The notes beneath the pieces are model-generated. The model searched no databases. It saw only the letters and a list, made by a program, of their open reading frames with translations, and had not been told where the DNA came from. 64,000 nt of DNA from Heliocybe sulcata. Taxonomy: Eukaryota; Basidiomycota; Agaricomycetes; Gloeophyllales; Gloeophyllaceae. The DNA is taken from positions 1-64,000 of the forward strand of contig ML213546.1 in the NCBI GenBank assembly GCA_004369045.1. The letters are read 5' to 3'. Positions 1 through 10,855 of this stretch are shown here, in pieces (the first letter of the stretch is position 1; the number at the start of each line of letters is the position of its first letter). The translations under genes and the position numbers were made by a program.

Positions 1-430
1 TGAAGGAGAGGGGTTGTAAACATAAAGGAGTGTAACTAGGCTTTCAGCCACAAAGAGCGAATAAGGAAATAAAGAACGAATAAGGAAACCCACGTGCGGT
101 CCTCCGGTCTACGACTCCGAACCGTCACAACACCATCGAACTTCCGCTCATGGTCACGCTCGGCTGTAGCTCAACCGTATGCTTTCGACAGCGCTGCCTC
201 GGCCAGTGGATAGTTCGGCGCCGTTAGCGATGCAGACGGTCTTGCCAACAGAAGTCGCGGAATGCGAGATCGTGATACGATGGCGACAAGCTTGTCCTGC
301 TAGAGGGTATCCACGTACCACCGACGGCAGCAAATCTCCCTCTACGAGACGTTGCTTTCGCTTCCATACTGTCACTTAGGCTGCTCAGCTGGGTTCACAG
401 TAATATCTCATCGAGTCAATTGCGACTGTA
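1..430. other. No gene recognised at left edge
   Basis: No open frame here carries a family motif that I recognise. The stretch lies upstream of the decayed aminotransferase and may hold its former promoter and N-terminus, but this cannot be shown from the sequence. Confidence 0.4.
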
Positions 431-439
431 CTGGGACGG

Positions 440-1890
440 CATCTCCACTGTCCACTAGCTTGCCAGCTTGCCACGAACACTACGTCTACCAAAGCGCCTG
501 CGATTGGCCAGACCCTTTTAAACTGGGCCAGACGATATGTTCCAAGCGCAAATGAACCACTGCTAGATATCTCCGAGTCTCAGGGCGTTCCTGGGACGCC
601 TCCTCCGCCCACTCTCCGTGATGCTCTCGCAGCCGCAGCATCCGCACCAGATGTTTTCTTGTATGGGCCGGACGAAGGAGAGTATGAACTACGAAAGGCG
701 GCAGTAGATGCGATGAAGTGGGTGTATGGCGGAGGGGACGGGAGGCTCCGATCAAGAGCGCTGATATGCAGCCAGAGGATGTCTCTATCACGTCGGCGTG
801 CAAATTTGCATTCGTGTCGGTTTCCCCGCGCAGCAAGGAGGTGGGTTTATCTTGCCGGTGCGTTGGTATGTCCAACGGAGTTCTGTACCAAGTCGCGCCT
901 AATGCTGCCCATGCAGGTATATCAACAACCAGCGCATAGCTCGCCATCTGTCAATTTGATGTCTGCGGTTTAACATGTAGATGGATAGGATGACCTTGCA
1001 CCTTCTCGGTATCAAGACCGTCGGTCTCCAAAAAAACCATGAGTATTATCTTTAGCCTCACCAGGAACGACGCGCAAAGCTCATCAGCCTTCGCACACGT
1101 GCGATCGTATCGGTTGCCACTGATATTCCGGTAAGCCAGGGTTATCTTTGTATATCCTGCTTAACGCTCATCGAGCTACAGATGGGCGCTACGTATCCTC
1201 CAGCGCTAATGTATGCATTCGCGCGGTCGCACATTCTCATAACATCGGGCTTGTCATCGACGAGACATATCCGAGCCGTGACCTCACATCGACCAGACCA
1301 CCGCACTACTTCTTCCATAACTTCCCATCCCGCCAAGTCTCGTCAAACAAACAGCCGTTTTGGTTTTGGCGTTCCCGCGTTATCTCCCTCTACTCCTTCT
1401 CGAGACCCTCCTGCTTCTCCGGGGACAACTGTCTCGCCTAGCATCCCTCAACTCTCTCCTTCGCATCCTCGACTGCCTCCAAATCGTCACGCCCCGCGGC
1501 GGCCAACGTGCTTTTCTCATCAAGCCCGACGAGGGTAGCACCGCTATCTCTCTCCTGTATCCACTACGTCAATTCATCGCGGCCAACCGCGCGGCACGAG
1601 CTCTTCTATACTCACCTACCTTCACGATGGTGTGTTGCCAGCCACGGAAACTATCATGTTTTCGTGCGACATCCGTTCAAGGCCGCCAAGGAGGTGTGCC
1701 AGCGGTTGGAGGAGGAAATTGGTGTAATCTGCTTGCCGGTGGTGTTCTTCCTGGATAAAGATGGCGGAGAGGCGAGAGAGGAGAATAGACGTCTGTGGCT
1801 CTTGGTTGCAAATGTGGAGGATGAGGGGATTACGACGGGCTCCGAGAAGTTGAAGCAGGCTGAAGGGTTTTTTTCGATGGGAACTCGACA
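440..1890 (+). pseudogene. Decayed class I/II PLP-dependent aminotransferase (kynurenine aminotransferase-like)
   Basis: Pieces in different frames line up in order with fold-type I aminotransferases. From 491 a frame reads ARRYVPSANEPLLDIS, followed by QGVPGTPPPPTLRDALAAAA and YGPDEGEYELRKAAVDAMKW. A shifted frame then gives QPEDVSITSACKFAFVSV (about 765-830), then LHLLGIKTVGL (about 990), GATYPPALMYAFARSH and HNIGLVIDETY (about 1185-1270), LYSFSRPSCFSG (about 1390), LLRILDCLQI, and ASHGNYHVFVRHPFKAA with EEIGVICLPV (1640-1740). At least four frame changes and several stops separate these pieces. The position of the PLP-binding lysine (normally SFSK) reads SFSR. Normally such enzymes transfer amino groups from aromatic amino acids or kynurenine. 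The many breaks plus the lost lysine make this a pseudogene rather than a gene with unmodelled introns, though some gaps may be true introns. Confidence 0.75.
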
Positions 1891-2094
1891 GATTTGCTCG
1901 GCGAGGTCTCTTGTCGCGCCCGATTATACGGAGTAACTGCTACTTTGTTGACTTCTTGATGTGAGCTGCTGCTCTGATAAGTCTTCAACGGAGTCCCGGG
2001 ACAATAGCAGGTGGTACTGGCTATACATCTAAGTAGTACTAGCTCATGAGCACAGAAACACATTCTGTGGATGTCTCGCGAAATATTTGTCATG

Positions 2095-2220
2095 GCGTGA
2101 CGTCGGCACATGTGTTTTGGCGTCACGCGTCCGTGACATATTGACCGCACAAGTTCAAGTTGGTTCGAATCACAAATTCTGAGGTGACCTGCGCTGGTAG
2201 GTTGATGTCCACTATAATGC
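2095..2220 (+). promoter_or_regulatory. Conserved promoter of array copy A with CRE-like inverted repeat
   Basis: GCGTGACG (2095-2102) and CGTCACGC (2121-2128) form an inverted repeat around GGCACATG. A second GTGAC half site follows, and a TATA-like ACTATAATG sits at 2211, about 50 bp before the ATG. The same arrangement stands upstream of copies B-F. TGACGTC is the core of ATF/CREB-type bZIP sites; the actual binding factor is inference. Confidence 0.55.
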
Positions 2221-2260
2221 CACACTATCGAGTTCATTGTCTGAGAGCAGTGTTTATTAG

Positions 2261-5066
2261 ATGATATCGTCCGCGAACGGCATAATCTGCGCCTCGAAGC
2301 TGACACTTCGTCATAGCAGACACCTCGTCAATGTTTCAGTCTGCCAGAACAGGGCGTTGCTATACCACCCATCTACATGCGGTACTGCTGTGCAGAAGCG
2401 GAGGGCGTCCACGGCGAAAGCTCTTGTCTGGCAGGGCAAACATCGTATTCCCAAACACGACATTCCTGCCACCGCCAGGATCCGAGGACACTCAGCCCTG
2501 TCATTGCGTACCCTGAAGCCAGCACGACTAGATGCCGAAGAGTTTGTAAATCTTACTGGGCGAGTATCGAAAACTGTGCATTTTTCAGCTGCGCCTGAAG
2601 AACCCAGGCTTCAAATCTTCTATTTCCGCTCAAGTGTGCATATACAATTTCCTCCTGATTCGCAGGGATTCTTCTACTGGCACTTCAAACCTGATGCGCC
2701 ACCTGTATCAGGGCAGCTTCGATTTCGTACCACGACATCCTCTGACCCGGCTACCTTTCTAAGTGGGCACGACTTGCAGCTTCCAAATGGCCGGACTTGG
2801 AACATTTCGCTCTTACATATTGCCCGCCGGTCAAAGTACTCTGCGCTTCGTACGCATCTCCTTGCAGAGAGGCTCGTAACGGCAAAGGTGCTGGATACCG
2901 CCACGAAAATCTCTCCATCATATCAAGACAAGCATTCTCTTCCCAGGTCATACATTCCTGCTACGACCGCTGCAGGGCTCCGCAATGCCCCAGCCCTGCT
3001 ATTGCGCACCCTGAACCAGGCACGACTCAACGCTGAAGACTTTGCTGATATTGCTGGTCGACTATCGAGATTTGTGCGCTTCCCATTGGCGCCTGCAGAA
3101 CGTAGGTTTGAAATGCGCTATTTCCAACCAGGTTCTCAGAGGATACCATTCCCTCCGGATACCCATGGATTTCTATACTGGTATCTCGAGCCTGGTGCGC
3201 CGCCTGCATCAGGACAGGTCCGCTTTCGCACCACGACATCCTCTGACCCAGCTACCTTTCCAAGTGGGCGGGACTTGCAGCTGCCAGACAGCCGGACTTG
3301 GAACATTTCGCCCTTACGAAGTACCCGCCGATCACAGCACCGTGGGCTTCGTGCCCATCTTCTGGCCGAGAGATTGGTAACAGCAAAGATGCTGGATACT
3401 ATGACGAATATCTCTCCATCATATCAAGACAAGCATTCTCTTCCCAAGTCCAACACTCCTTCTACGACCGCTGTAGGGCTCCGCAATACCACAGCCCTGC
3501 TATTGTGCACCCTGAACCAGACACGACTCAACGCTGAAGACTTTGCCGATCTTAATGGGCGACTATGGAGATATGTGCGCTTCCCATTGGCGCCTGCAGA
3601 ACGTGGGTTTCAAATGCGCTATCTCGAATCAGGTTCTGAGAGGATACCATTCCCTCCGGATTCCCATGGATTCCTATATTGGTCTCTCGTACCTGGTGCG
3701 CCGCCTGCATCAGGACAGGTCCGCTTTCGCATCACAGCATCCTCTGACCCGGCTACCTTTCCAAGTGGGCGGGACTTGGAGCTGCCAAACGGCCGGACAT
3801 GGAATATATCCCTCTTCCGCATTGTCCGCCGGTCACGGTATTCTGGACTTCGTGCACATCTTCTCTCCGAGGGGTTGGTAACAGCAAAGGTGCTGGATAC
3901 TGCCCTGAACGCTTCTGCGTCCTACCAAGGCAAACATGTCATTCCCCAGTCCGACATTCCTGCTACCACCGCTGCAGGGCTCCGCAGAAACTCAGTCGTA
4001 CTATTACGCACTCTGAATCAGACCCGACTAGATGCCGAGGATTTTGTTAATCTTAGTGGGCGAGTGAGGAAAACGGTGCGCTTTCCATTTGCACGTGAAG
4101 AGCCTAGCTTTCAAATGCGCTATTTCTGGTCAGGTCATCGCGATATACCTTTCCCTTCAGATTCTCAAGGATTTTTCTACTGGCATCTCCACCATGATGG
4201 GCCCCCTGTAACAGGGCAAGTCCGCTTTCGCACCACGGCATCCTCTGACCCAGCAAGCTTTCCAACTGGCCGTGATTTGCATCTGCCAGACGGCCGGACG
4301 TGGCATATATCGCTCTTCGATATTGCTCGCCGGACAAAGTATTCTGCGCTTCGTGCACATCTTCTCTCCGAGAAGTTGATAACCGCAGAGGTACTCAATA
4401 CTGCCACGAACATTTCTACCACGGACGGGGCAAGGATAGTCCGTCCGGATGCCCGTAGCCTCTTCATTTGGAAGTTCGGGCAGAGGTTTGTTATTGATCT
4501 TCCAAGTGTCAATATGTCTGTTTGGATTATAGGAGGCTCAGCGGGAGGACGAGTCCTCTTGCCGTCTCTGTTCCCGATCTGCGTTCGCGAATCGGAAAAC
4601 ACCGGGATCTGCTATGTCCTGAGCGAAAGTCCTAACTTGCGCATCTCTCGTCAGACCCGCAAGCATGACTTTTTGAAGGCTGTCAATTACACGTCGTTCA
4701 CAGGTGTGCTGCTACAACTGTTCTTGTCCTGAGATCCTTTACGAGCAAATCCTATAATGTTTAGGGCAAGCTGTGGTTCAGTTCGAACGTTCGACATTAC
4801 CAGAGCACAAGGGTACCCGGACCGTCGTCCTCCGTATCGTCAGAGTCATGCCAAAATTAGACGGCTGTGACGATGCTTACTGGACGCCGGAATCCCAAGA
4901 GGAAGGCTTGGATATGATAGGGATACAAGAGCACTGTTCGTCAGTGGATGTCGACCAGCCTCAGCCTGGGAGTGGATTATTTCCCTCGTCGGCAAAAGCG
5001 CTAAGCATTCTATTCGATAACGAAGCTCTCCAAGAGCGTCGAGCCCACCCGAGCGTTGAGTCATGA
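2261..5066 (+). CDS. Array copy A: modular repeat protein, 4 modules (about 914 aa)
   Basis: Function unknown. Exon 1 is 2261-4703, intron 4704-4764 (61 nt, GTGTGC...TTTAG), exon 2 4765-5066. Frame and phase (1) agree across the junction. Residues 1 to about 75 are basic and poor in acidic residues. Four modules of about 167 residues follow, each with a GF(F/L)YW motif (near residues 137, 304, 471, 638), then P(V/A)(S/T)GQ(V/L)RFR, SSDPATF..GRDL and LRAHLL. The C-terminal domain begins LFIWKFGQRFVIDLPS and contains VRESENTGICYVLSES. Exon 2 adds LPEHKGTRTVVLRI and an acidic tail. Uncharacterised basidiomycete proteins that I recall share the GFLYxH..GELRFR and LPEH..TRTVVLR motifs, usually with a single module; I know no named family. 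Unspliced reading stops at 4732. The start at 2261 (ISSANG) matches the MASVNG start of the other copies. Confidence 0.8.
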
Positions 5067-5289
5067 GCTGGCACGCTCGATCATCTCCGCTCAAGTGCTC
5101 ACATCATGCTGTCGTCGCAGCGAGTAACGGCGGTGACAAGACCCGGTTCAGGTGAACCGTAAATGTACTCTAAATTACTTTTGGGATACCTACAGCTTCG
5201 TCGGTGGAGCCTGCGGGTTTGTAAACTACGCAAGTTGTTATTTTTCCCTGTGATATATTGATCAATCCACACCAGTCTCAAGAAGCATC
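5067..5289 (+). other. Conserved 3' flank of copy A
   Basis: About 220 bp after the stop codon are conserved downstream of most array copies (for example 8837-9060, 13684-13910, 30871-31090). They include GAGCTGGCACGCTCGATCAT and GGTTTGTAAACTACGCAAG. The stretch is probably the 3' UTR and end of the transcription unit. No open reading frame is shared between copies. Confidence 0.45.
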
Positions 5290-6840
5290 TCCCAACAGGC
5301 AGGTGAGCCTAACAATGAATTCTTCGCATTTCCTCATAATGAACCCCTACCGTCAGATGCTAATGCAGTACATTAGTGTAACACCGATACCTTCCTCGCA
5401 ATTTCGCTGGCCCGATGTGTTGACTCCAAGGACAGTACGGTCAAGGCGCTCGTCGCCTTGCCCGACTAATGACGCAAATGAATCTTCATCGTCCGACCAT
5501 GTGACTCCATTGACTATGGTAACTCTTGGCGATGATACACTGGGCGAAGTGCGGGTACTTGAGGTCGTACTCGGGGATGCCATGACGGAACTCGCAAAGC
5601 ATTTGCTCGGCAGCCAGAAATTAGCACAATGAATGCCGATGTCGCAGCTTAAGTAGAGTCGTGACTGTCTGCCACAACTTCTGGTGCGAAAAGACACTGA
5701 GCTTGGTCATTGAAAACGAATGTTACCTAAGGCATACCCTCTGCGACGAGCAGTCATAACGCGGCCGCTGCCAGTGGACGTGCGACACGTACGTGAGAAG
5801 ATCTTTCATACTCTGGAGAGCAGATAGTCGAGAGCGCCGGCGAATCCTCCCCTGTCAAGAGGACAAAGGTTAAGAAGATTATCCACATGGTGTCAGCAAC
5901 GTGTATAGACGTGACACGGTGTTGCGAACTCGCAAGGCCAAGCCGAGCGTGAGATTGCACAAGGAGCGTAAGAGGGAGCGGAGACGTCGAAGAGGCCTCG
6001 CGGAATCAGGCCTTGCCTTTTATGTGTAATCTGCGTACGATTGGCACTACGGGAGGAAATCGACGGATTTCCTGGCATCGACGAAGCTGTACGCGTGCGT
6101 GCAATGGATCTCGACTGGCAGGGTTAAAGCAGAGACAGTGCCTCAAGGTTCCGCATTCTGTGCGGGAAGTGTGTGCACCCATGCATTACTGCAGAATGCA
6201 GATAAGACAAGGGCGAAGGTCTGGACCTCAGCCTCAGCAGACGCGGAGACATGGGTAGGTCGATTTCTCCTGGACGTATGCGGGTCACTATGGGATGACG
6301 TATCGTTGGTATAGAGTAAATAGACAAGATAACAAAAGCGTTGGAATCATACATATCGAATGCTGTGGAGGACGAACGAAAGTAGAGCGAAGCCCACCCC
6401 AAGATAAAGGACGCACTGGACCGTTACTTGCTTCTCCTCTCCTCTTCTGTGCGTGTATTGCAGCGTGTTTATAGGTCGCTATGGCTTCCTTCTCGAGGCA
6501 CGCACGGAGTATGTACCTTCGTTGTCGGCAGTTGCGCGTGGGCACATCGAGCCAGTCGTTTAGTGATCGCCAGAGTGAAAGGGCATGTCGACCAGAGAAG
6601 CCGAAGCAAGAGGAATGTATATGATGGGAGGCGATGTCGACAACGAGCGTGAAGCATTCAAGAGGCGTGAAGTCGGATCCCGTCCGCCGTCGCTGGAGGG
6701 CCATGTGAGGCCGTTCTGCCAAGTCTTCGTAGTCCCGAAGCAACAACGAGCCACAGGCGTACCAATACTGACGGCATTTAGTTGAGGTAAGTAAGGTAAT
6801 GATATTCGATTCTGACGATACGAGCAACGAGCTCTTTCTC
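5290..6840 (+). repeat. Intergenic duplicated block Y, copy 1 (decayed, possibly a former gene)
   Basis: This block recurs at 9060-10695, 13910-15520 and 32480-33612. It holds short conserved coding-like stretches in broken frames: LGDDTLGEVRVLEVVLGDAM (about 5530), PVDVRHVREKIFHTLES (about 5770) and ARVWTSASADAETWVGRFLL-like text (about 6210). No copy has an intact frame through all of them, so it reads as a dead gene or non-coding filler duplicated with the array unit. 5404-5691 is identical, as far as I can read, to 9199-9486. The family of the former gene is not recognised. Confidence 0.5.
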
Positions 6841-6843
6841 ATG

Positions 6844-6964
6844 GCGTGACGTCGGCACATGTCGCTTGGCGTCACGCGTCTGTGACAAATTGACCGCACA
6901 AGTTGGTTCAAATCTCGAATTTCGAGGTGACCTGCGCTGGTAGGTTTAATGTCCACTATAATGC
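6844..6964 (+). promoter_or_regulatory. Conserved promoter of array copy B
   Basis: A perfect 8-bp inverted repeat, GCGTGACG at 6844-6851 and CGTCACGC at 6870-6877, is followed by GTGAC and a TATA-like CTATAATG at 6956. It is collinear with the element upstream of copy A. Confidence 0.55.
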
Positions 6965-7004
6965 CACACTCACGAGTTTCATTTCCTGAGAGCAGTTCTC
7001 ATGG

Positions 7005-8836
7005 ATGTTGGCGTCCGTGAACGGCATAATCTGCGCCTCGAAACTGACACTTCGTCGTCGGCGAGACGTTCGCAACAGCAGACACTTCGTCAATATTGTT
7101 TCAGTCTGCCAGAACAGGGTATTGCTATACCCCCCATCTACATACACCACTGCTGTGCCGAAGCGGAGGGCGTCCACGGCAAAAGCGCTTGTCTCCCAAG
7201 GAAAACACCGTATTCCTAACTTGAGGCCCGACATTCCTGCTACCGCCAGGATTCGCGGACGCCCAGCTCTGGTATTGCGTACCCTCAACCCATCGCAACT
7301 CGATGCCGAAGACTTTATCGACCTTACTGGGCGAGTATCGAAAAATGTTCACTTTTCAGCTGCGCCTGAAGAACCCAGGCTTGAAATCCTCTATTTCTTC
7401 TCGAGTGGTCGTGGGTATATACCATTTCCTCCGGATTCCCATGGATTCCTCTACTGGCATCTCGAACCTGATGCGCCACCTGTATCAGGGCAGCTTCGCT
7501 TTCGTACCACGACATCCTCTGGCCCGGCTACCTTTCCAAGCGGGCGTGACTTGCAGCTGCCAGACGGCGGGACTTGGAATATACCACTGTTCCGCATTGC
7601 TCGTAGCAGCAAGTACTCTGGGCTTCGTGCGCATCTTCTCTCCGAGGAGTTCGCTACAGCAAGGGTGCTGGATACCATCGTGAACGATTCAGCCTCCTCT
7701 CAAGACAATCACTTCATTCCCAAGTACGATATTCCTTCTACCGCTGCCGCCGGGCGTGGCAGACCCTTAGGCCTACTATTGCGTACCTTGAATCATACCC
7801 GTCTAGACGTCGATCACTTCGTTGATCTCACTGGGCAAGGGACGAAGTCTGTGCGCTTTCCAATGGCGCCTGAAGAACCTGCGTTTGTCATACGCTATTC
7901 CCAGTCAGGTGGTCGTACTGCACCATTCCCCGCAGATGCTCATGGATTCCTTTACTGGCATCTTGAGCCTGATGCGCCGCCTGTATCAGGACAGGTCCGC
8001 TTTCGCACCACGGCATCCTCTGATCCGGCTACCTTTCCAACTGGCCGCGATTTGCATCTGCCAGACGGCCGGACGTGGCATATATCGCTCTTCGACATTG
8101 TGCGCCGGTCACAGTACTCTGGGCTTCGTGCATATATTCTCTCTGACAACTTGGTATCTGCAAAGGTGATGAATACTGCCATAAATATTTCCGTCCGTAA
8201 TGGGGCAGCGACAAGCCATCCAGTGACCGGTAGCCTCCTCATTTGGAAGTTCGGACAAAGATTTCTTGTGGAGTTTCCAAGCGTCTGTGTGTCCTTTTGG
8301 CTTGTGGGAACCTCAGCGGCAAAACGAGTTCGCTTGCCTCCCCTGTTCTCAGTTTTGGTCCGGGAATCGGAAAGCACCGGGATCTGCTATGTCCTGAGCG
8401 AAAGTCCTGACTTGCGCATCTCTCGCGAAATCGACAAGCATGACTTCTTGAAGGGAGTCGATTACACGTCGTTCTCAGGTGCGTTGTTACAATTGTTCTT
8501 CTCCTGAGATGCTTACGAGCAGCTGTATAATCTTCAGGGCGTGCTCTGGTTCAGTTCGAACGCTCGACACTACCAGAGCACAAGGGCACCCGAACCGTCG
8601 TTCTCCGTATCCTCAAAGTCATGCTAAAATCAGATGGCTGTGACGATGCGTACTGGACGCCGGAATCCCAAGAGGAGGCCTTGGACATGACAGGGATACA
8701 CCAGCACGCTTGGTCATTGAACGTCGACCAGGCTCGTCAGAGCGGAAAACCTTACTCGTGGGCGAAAGCGCTAAGCATTCTATTTGATAATGAAGCTCTC
8801 CAAGAGCGTCGAGCCCACCCGAGAGTTAAGTCATGA
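7005..8836 (+). CDS. Array copy B: modular repeat protein, 2 modules (about 590 aa)
   Basis: Shortest type of array gene along with E and G. Exon 1 is 7005-8478, intron 8479-8537 (59 nt, GTGCGT...CTTCAG), exon 2 8538-8836; phase 1 is kept. The N-terminus MLASVNGIICASKLTLRRR is followed by an arginine- and serine-rich stretch. The two modules each have GFLYWHLEPDAPP. The C-terminal domain begins SLLIWKFGQRFLVEFPS. Exon 2 supplies a FERSTLPEHKGTRTVVLRI-type segment and the tail DDAYWTPESQEE...FDNEALQERRAH. The first ATG after the conserved promoter was chosen as the start. Without splicing the protein would end SGALLQLFFS at 8507. Both exons are undamaged. Role unknown; membership of the family is certain, the splice model well supported. 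Confidence 0.8.
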
Positions 8837-10695
8837 GCTGGCACGCTTGATCATCTCCGCCGAAGTGCTTATATCATGCTGTCGTCGCAGCGACTAACGG
8901 CGGTAACAAGACGTCCAGGTGGACCGTAGACGTGTGCCAAATTACTTATGGGATGCGACTCTACAGCTTCGTGGGTGGAGCCTGCGGGTTTGTAAACTAC
9001 GCAAGTTGTTATTTTTGCCTGTGATGTATTGATCCACACCGGCTTTAAAAAGCATTTGCCAACAGGCAGATGAGCCTAATCATTAATTCCTCGTGTTTCC
9101 GCAGAATGAACGACTTTGCAGACTACCGTCGGATACATGTCTTACGGAGGACAATCCAGTGCAGTATTAATGTTAACATTGGTATCTTTCTTGCAAGTTC
9201 GCTGGCCCGATGTGTTGACTCCAAGGACAGTACGGTCAAGGCGCTCGTCGCCTTGCCCGACTAATGACGCAAATGAATCTTCATCGTCCGACCATGTGAC
9301 TCCATTGACTATGGTAACTCTTGGCGATGATACACTGGGCGAAGTGCGGGTACTTGAGGTCGTACTCGGGGATGCCATGACGGAACTCGCAAAGCATTTG
9401 CTCGGCAGCCAGAAATTAGCACAATGAATGCCGATGTCGCAGCTTAAGTAGAGTCGTGACTGTCTGCCACAACTTCTGGTGCGAAACGACGCTCAGCTCG
9501 GTCATTGAAAACGAATGTTACCCAAGGCATACCCTCCACAACGAGCAGTCATAACGCTGCCGCCGCCAGTGGACGTGGGAAATGTATGTGAGAAGATCTT
9601 TCAGACAGTCGAGAGCGCCGGTGAGTTCTGCCCTGGCAGGAGGACAAAGGTGAAGGAAGATTATCCATGTGGTGTCAGCAATGTCTGTCAGATCAGACGG
9701 CGTGTTGCGGACTCGCAAGGCCAAGCCGACCGTGAAATTGCATGAGGAGAGTAAGAGGGAGCGGAGACATCGAAGAGGGTTCGCGGAATCAAGCCTTGCC
9801 TTTCACATGTAATCTGCGTATGATTGGCAGTACGGGAGGACATCGACGGATTTCCTGGGATCGACGAAGCTGCACGCGTCCGTGCAATCGATCTCGACTG
9901 CCAGAGTTGAAGCAGAGACAGTGCCTCACGGTTCTGCATTCTGTGCGGGAGGTGTGTGAACCCATGCATTACTGCAGAATGCAGAGTAGACAAGGGTGAA
10001 GGTCTGAACCTTAGCCTTAGCGGACGTGGGAGAGGTGGGTAGGTCAATTTCTCCTGGAAGTATGCGGGTCACTATGAAATGACGGAGCATTAGTATAGAG
10101 TGAGGAGACAAGATAACAAAGGCGTTGGAATCATATATATGGGATGTTGTGGATGAACGAAAGTAGAGCGGAGTCCACGTGAGATAAAGGACGTACTGGC
10201 TCGTTACTTGTTTCTCCTCTCCTCTTCTCTGCGCGTATTGCAGTGTTTTCTATAGACCGCTATGGCTTCCTTCTCAAGGCACACACGGAGTATGTACCTT
10301 CGTTGTCGGCAGTTGCGTCAGCGAGACCATGGACACATCGAGCCAGTCGCTTGGTGATTGCCAGAGTGAGAGCGCATGTCGACAGAGAAGCGCATGTCGA
10401 CAGAGAAGCGCATGTCAACAGAGAAGCCGAATCAAGAGGAATGTATAGGATGGATAGGGACGTCGACAACGAGCGTGAAGCATTCAAGAGGCGTGAAGTC
10501 AGATCCCGTCCGCCGTCGCTGGAGGGCCATGTGAGGCCGTTCTGACAAGGGTTCATAGTCCCGAAGCAACAACGAGCCACCGGCGTACCAACACTGACCA
10601 CAATTTGAGTTGAGGACAAGTTAGGAGCACAACGATATTCGATTCTGACGATACGAGGTTGACGGTCGACGACAGCGAGCTCGAGCTCTTTCTCA
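8837..10695 (+). repeat. 3' flank of copy B and block Y, copy 2
   Basis: The first ~220 bp match the conserved 3' flank of array genes and the rest is block Y. It includes the 288-bp segment 9199-9486 identical to 5404-5691, and a piece reading PPPVDVGNVCEKIFQTVES (about 9560). A short local triplication of an 18-bp unit lies at 10375-10425 (three successive CGCATGTCGACAGAGAAG-like copies). No intact gene. Confidence 0.5.
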
Positions 10696-10697
10696 TC

Positions 10698-10812
10698 CCG
10701 TGACGTCGGCACATGTCGCTTGGGGTCACGCATCCGTGACAAATTGACCGCAGTTGGTTCGAATCTCGAATTTTAGACTCACTTGCGCTGGTAGGTTCAT
10801 GCCCACTATAAT
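10698..10812 (+). promoter_or_regulatory. Promoter of array copy C, inverted repeat partly eroded
   Basis: CCGTGACGTCGGCACATG at about 10699 and GGGGTCACGC at about 10722 match the element of copies A and B, but the outer bases of the arms no longer pair. A TATA-like ACTATAATG lies near 10805. Confidence 0.45.
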
Positions 10813-10855
10813 GCCACACTCACGAGTTTCATTTTCTGAGAGCAGTTCTCATCAG

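Noticed and set aside
2155-2180. Possible tRNA because of a B-box-like GGTTCGAATC
   Set aside because: No A box at the right distance, no acceptor or anticodon stem, and the motif is simply part of the duplicated promoter.
4177-4602. Long antisense ORFs in array genes (about 141 codons near the end of each copy)
   Set aside because: They recur because the sense coding sequence is duplicated and has a codon pattern that avoids stops on the other strand; no motifs.
6288-6956. 222-codon minus-strand ORF between copies A and B
   Set aside because: It is not open in the homologous block Y copies (for example 9926-10819) and has no motifs; it is a chance frame overlapping the promoter of B.
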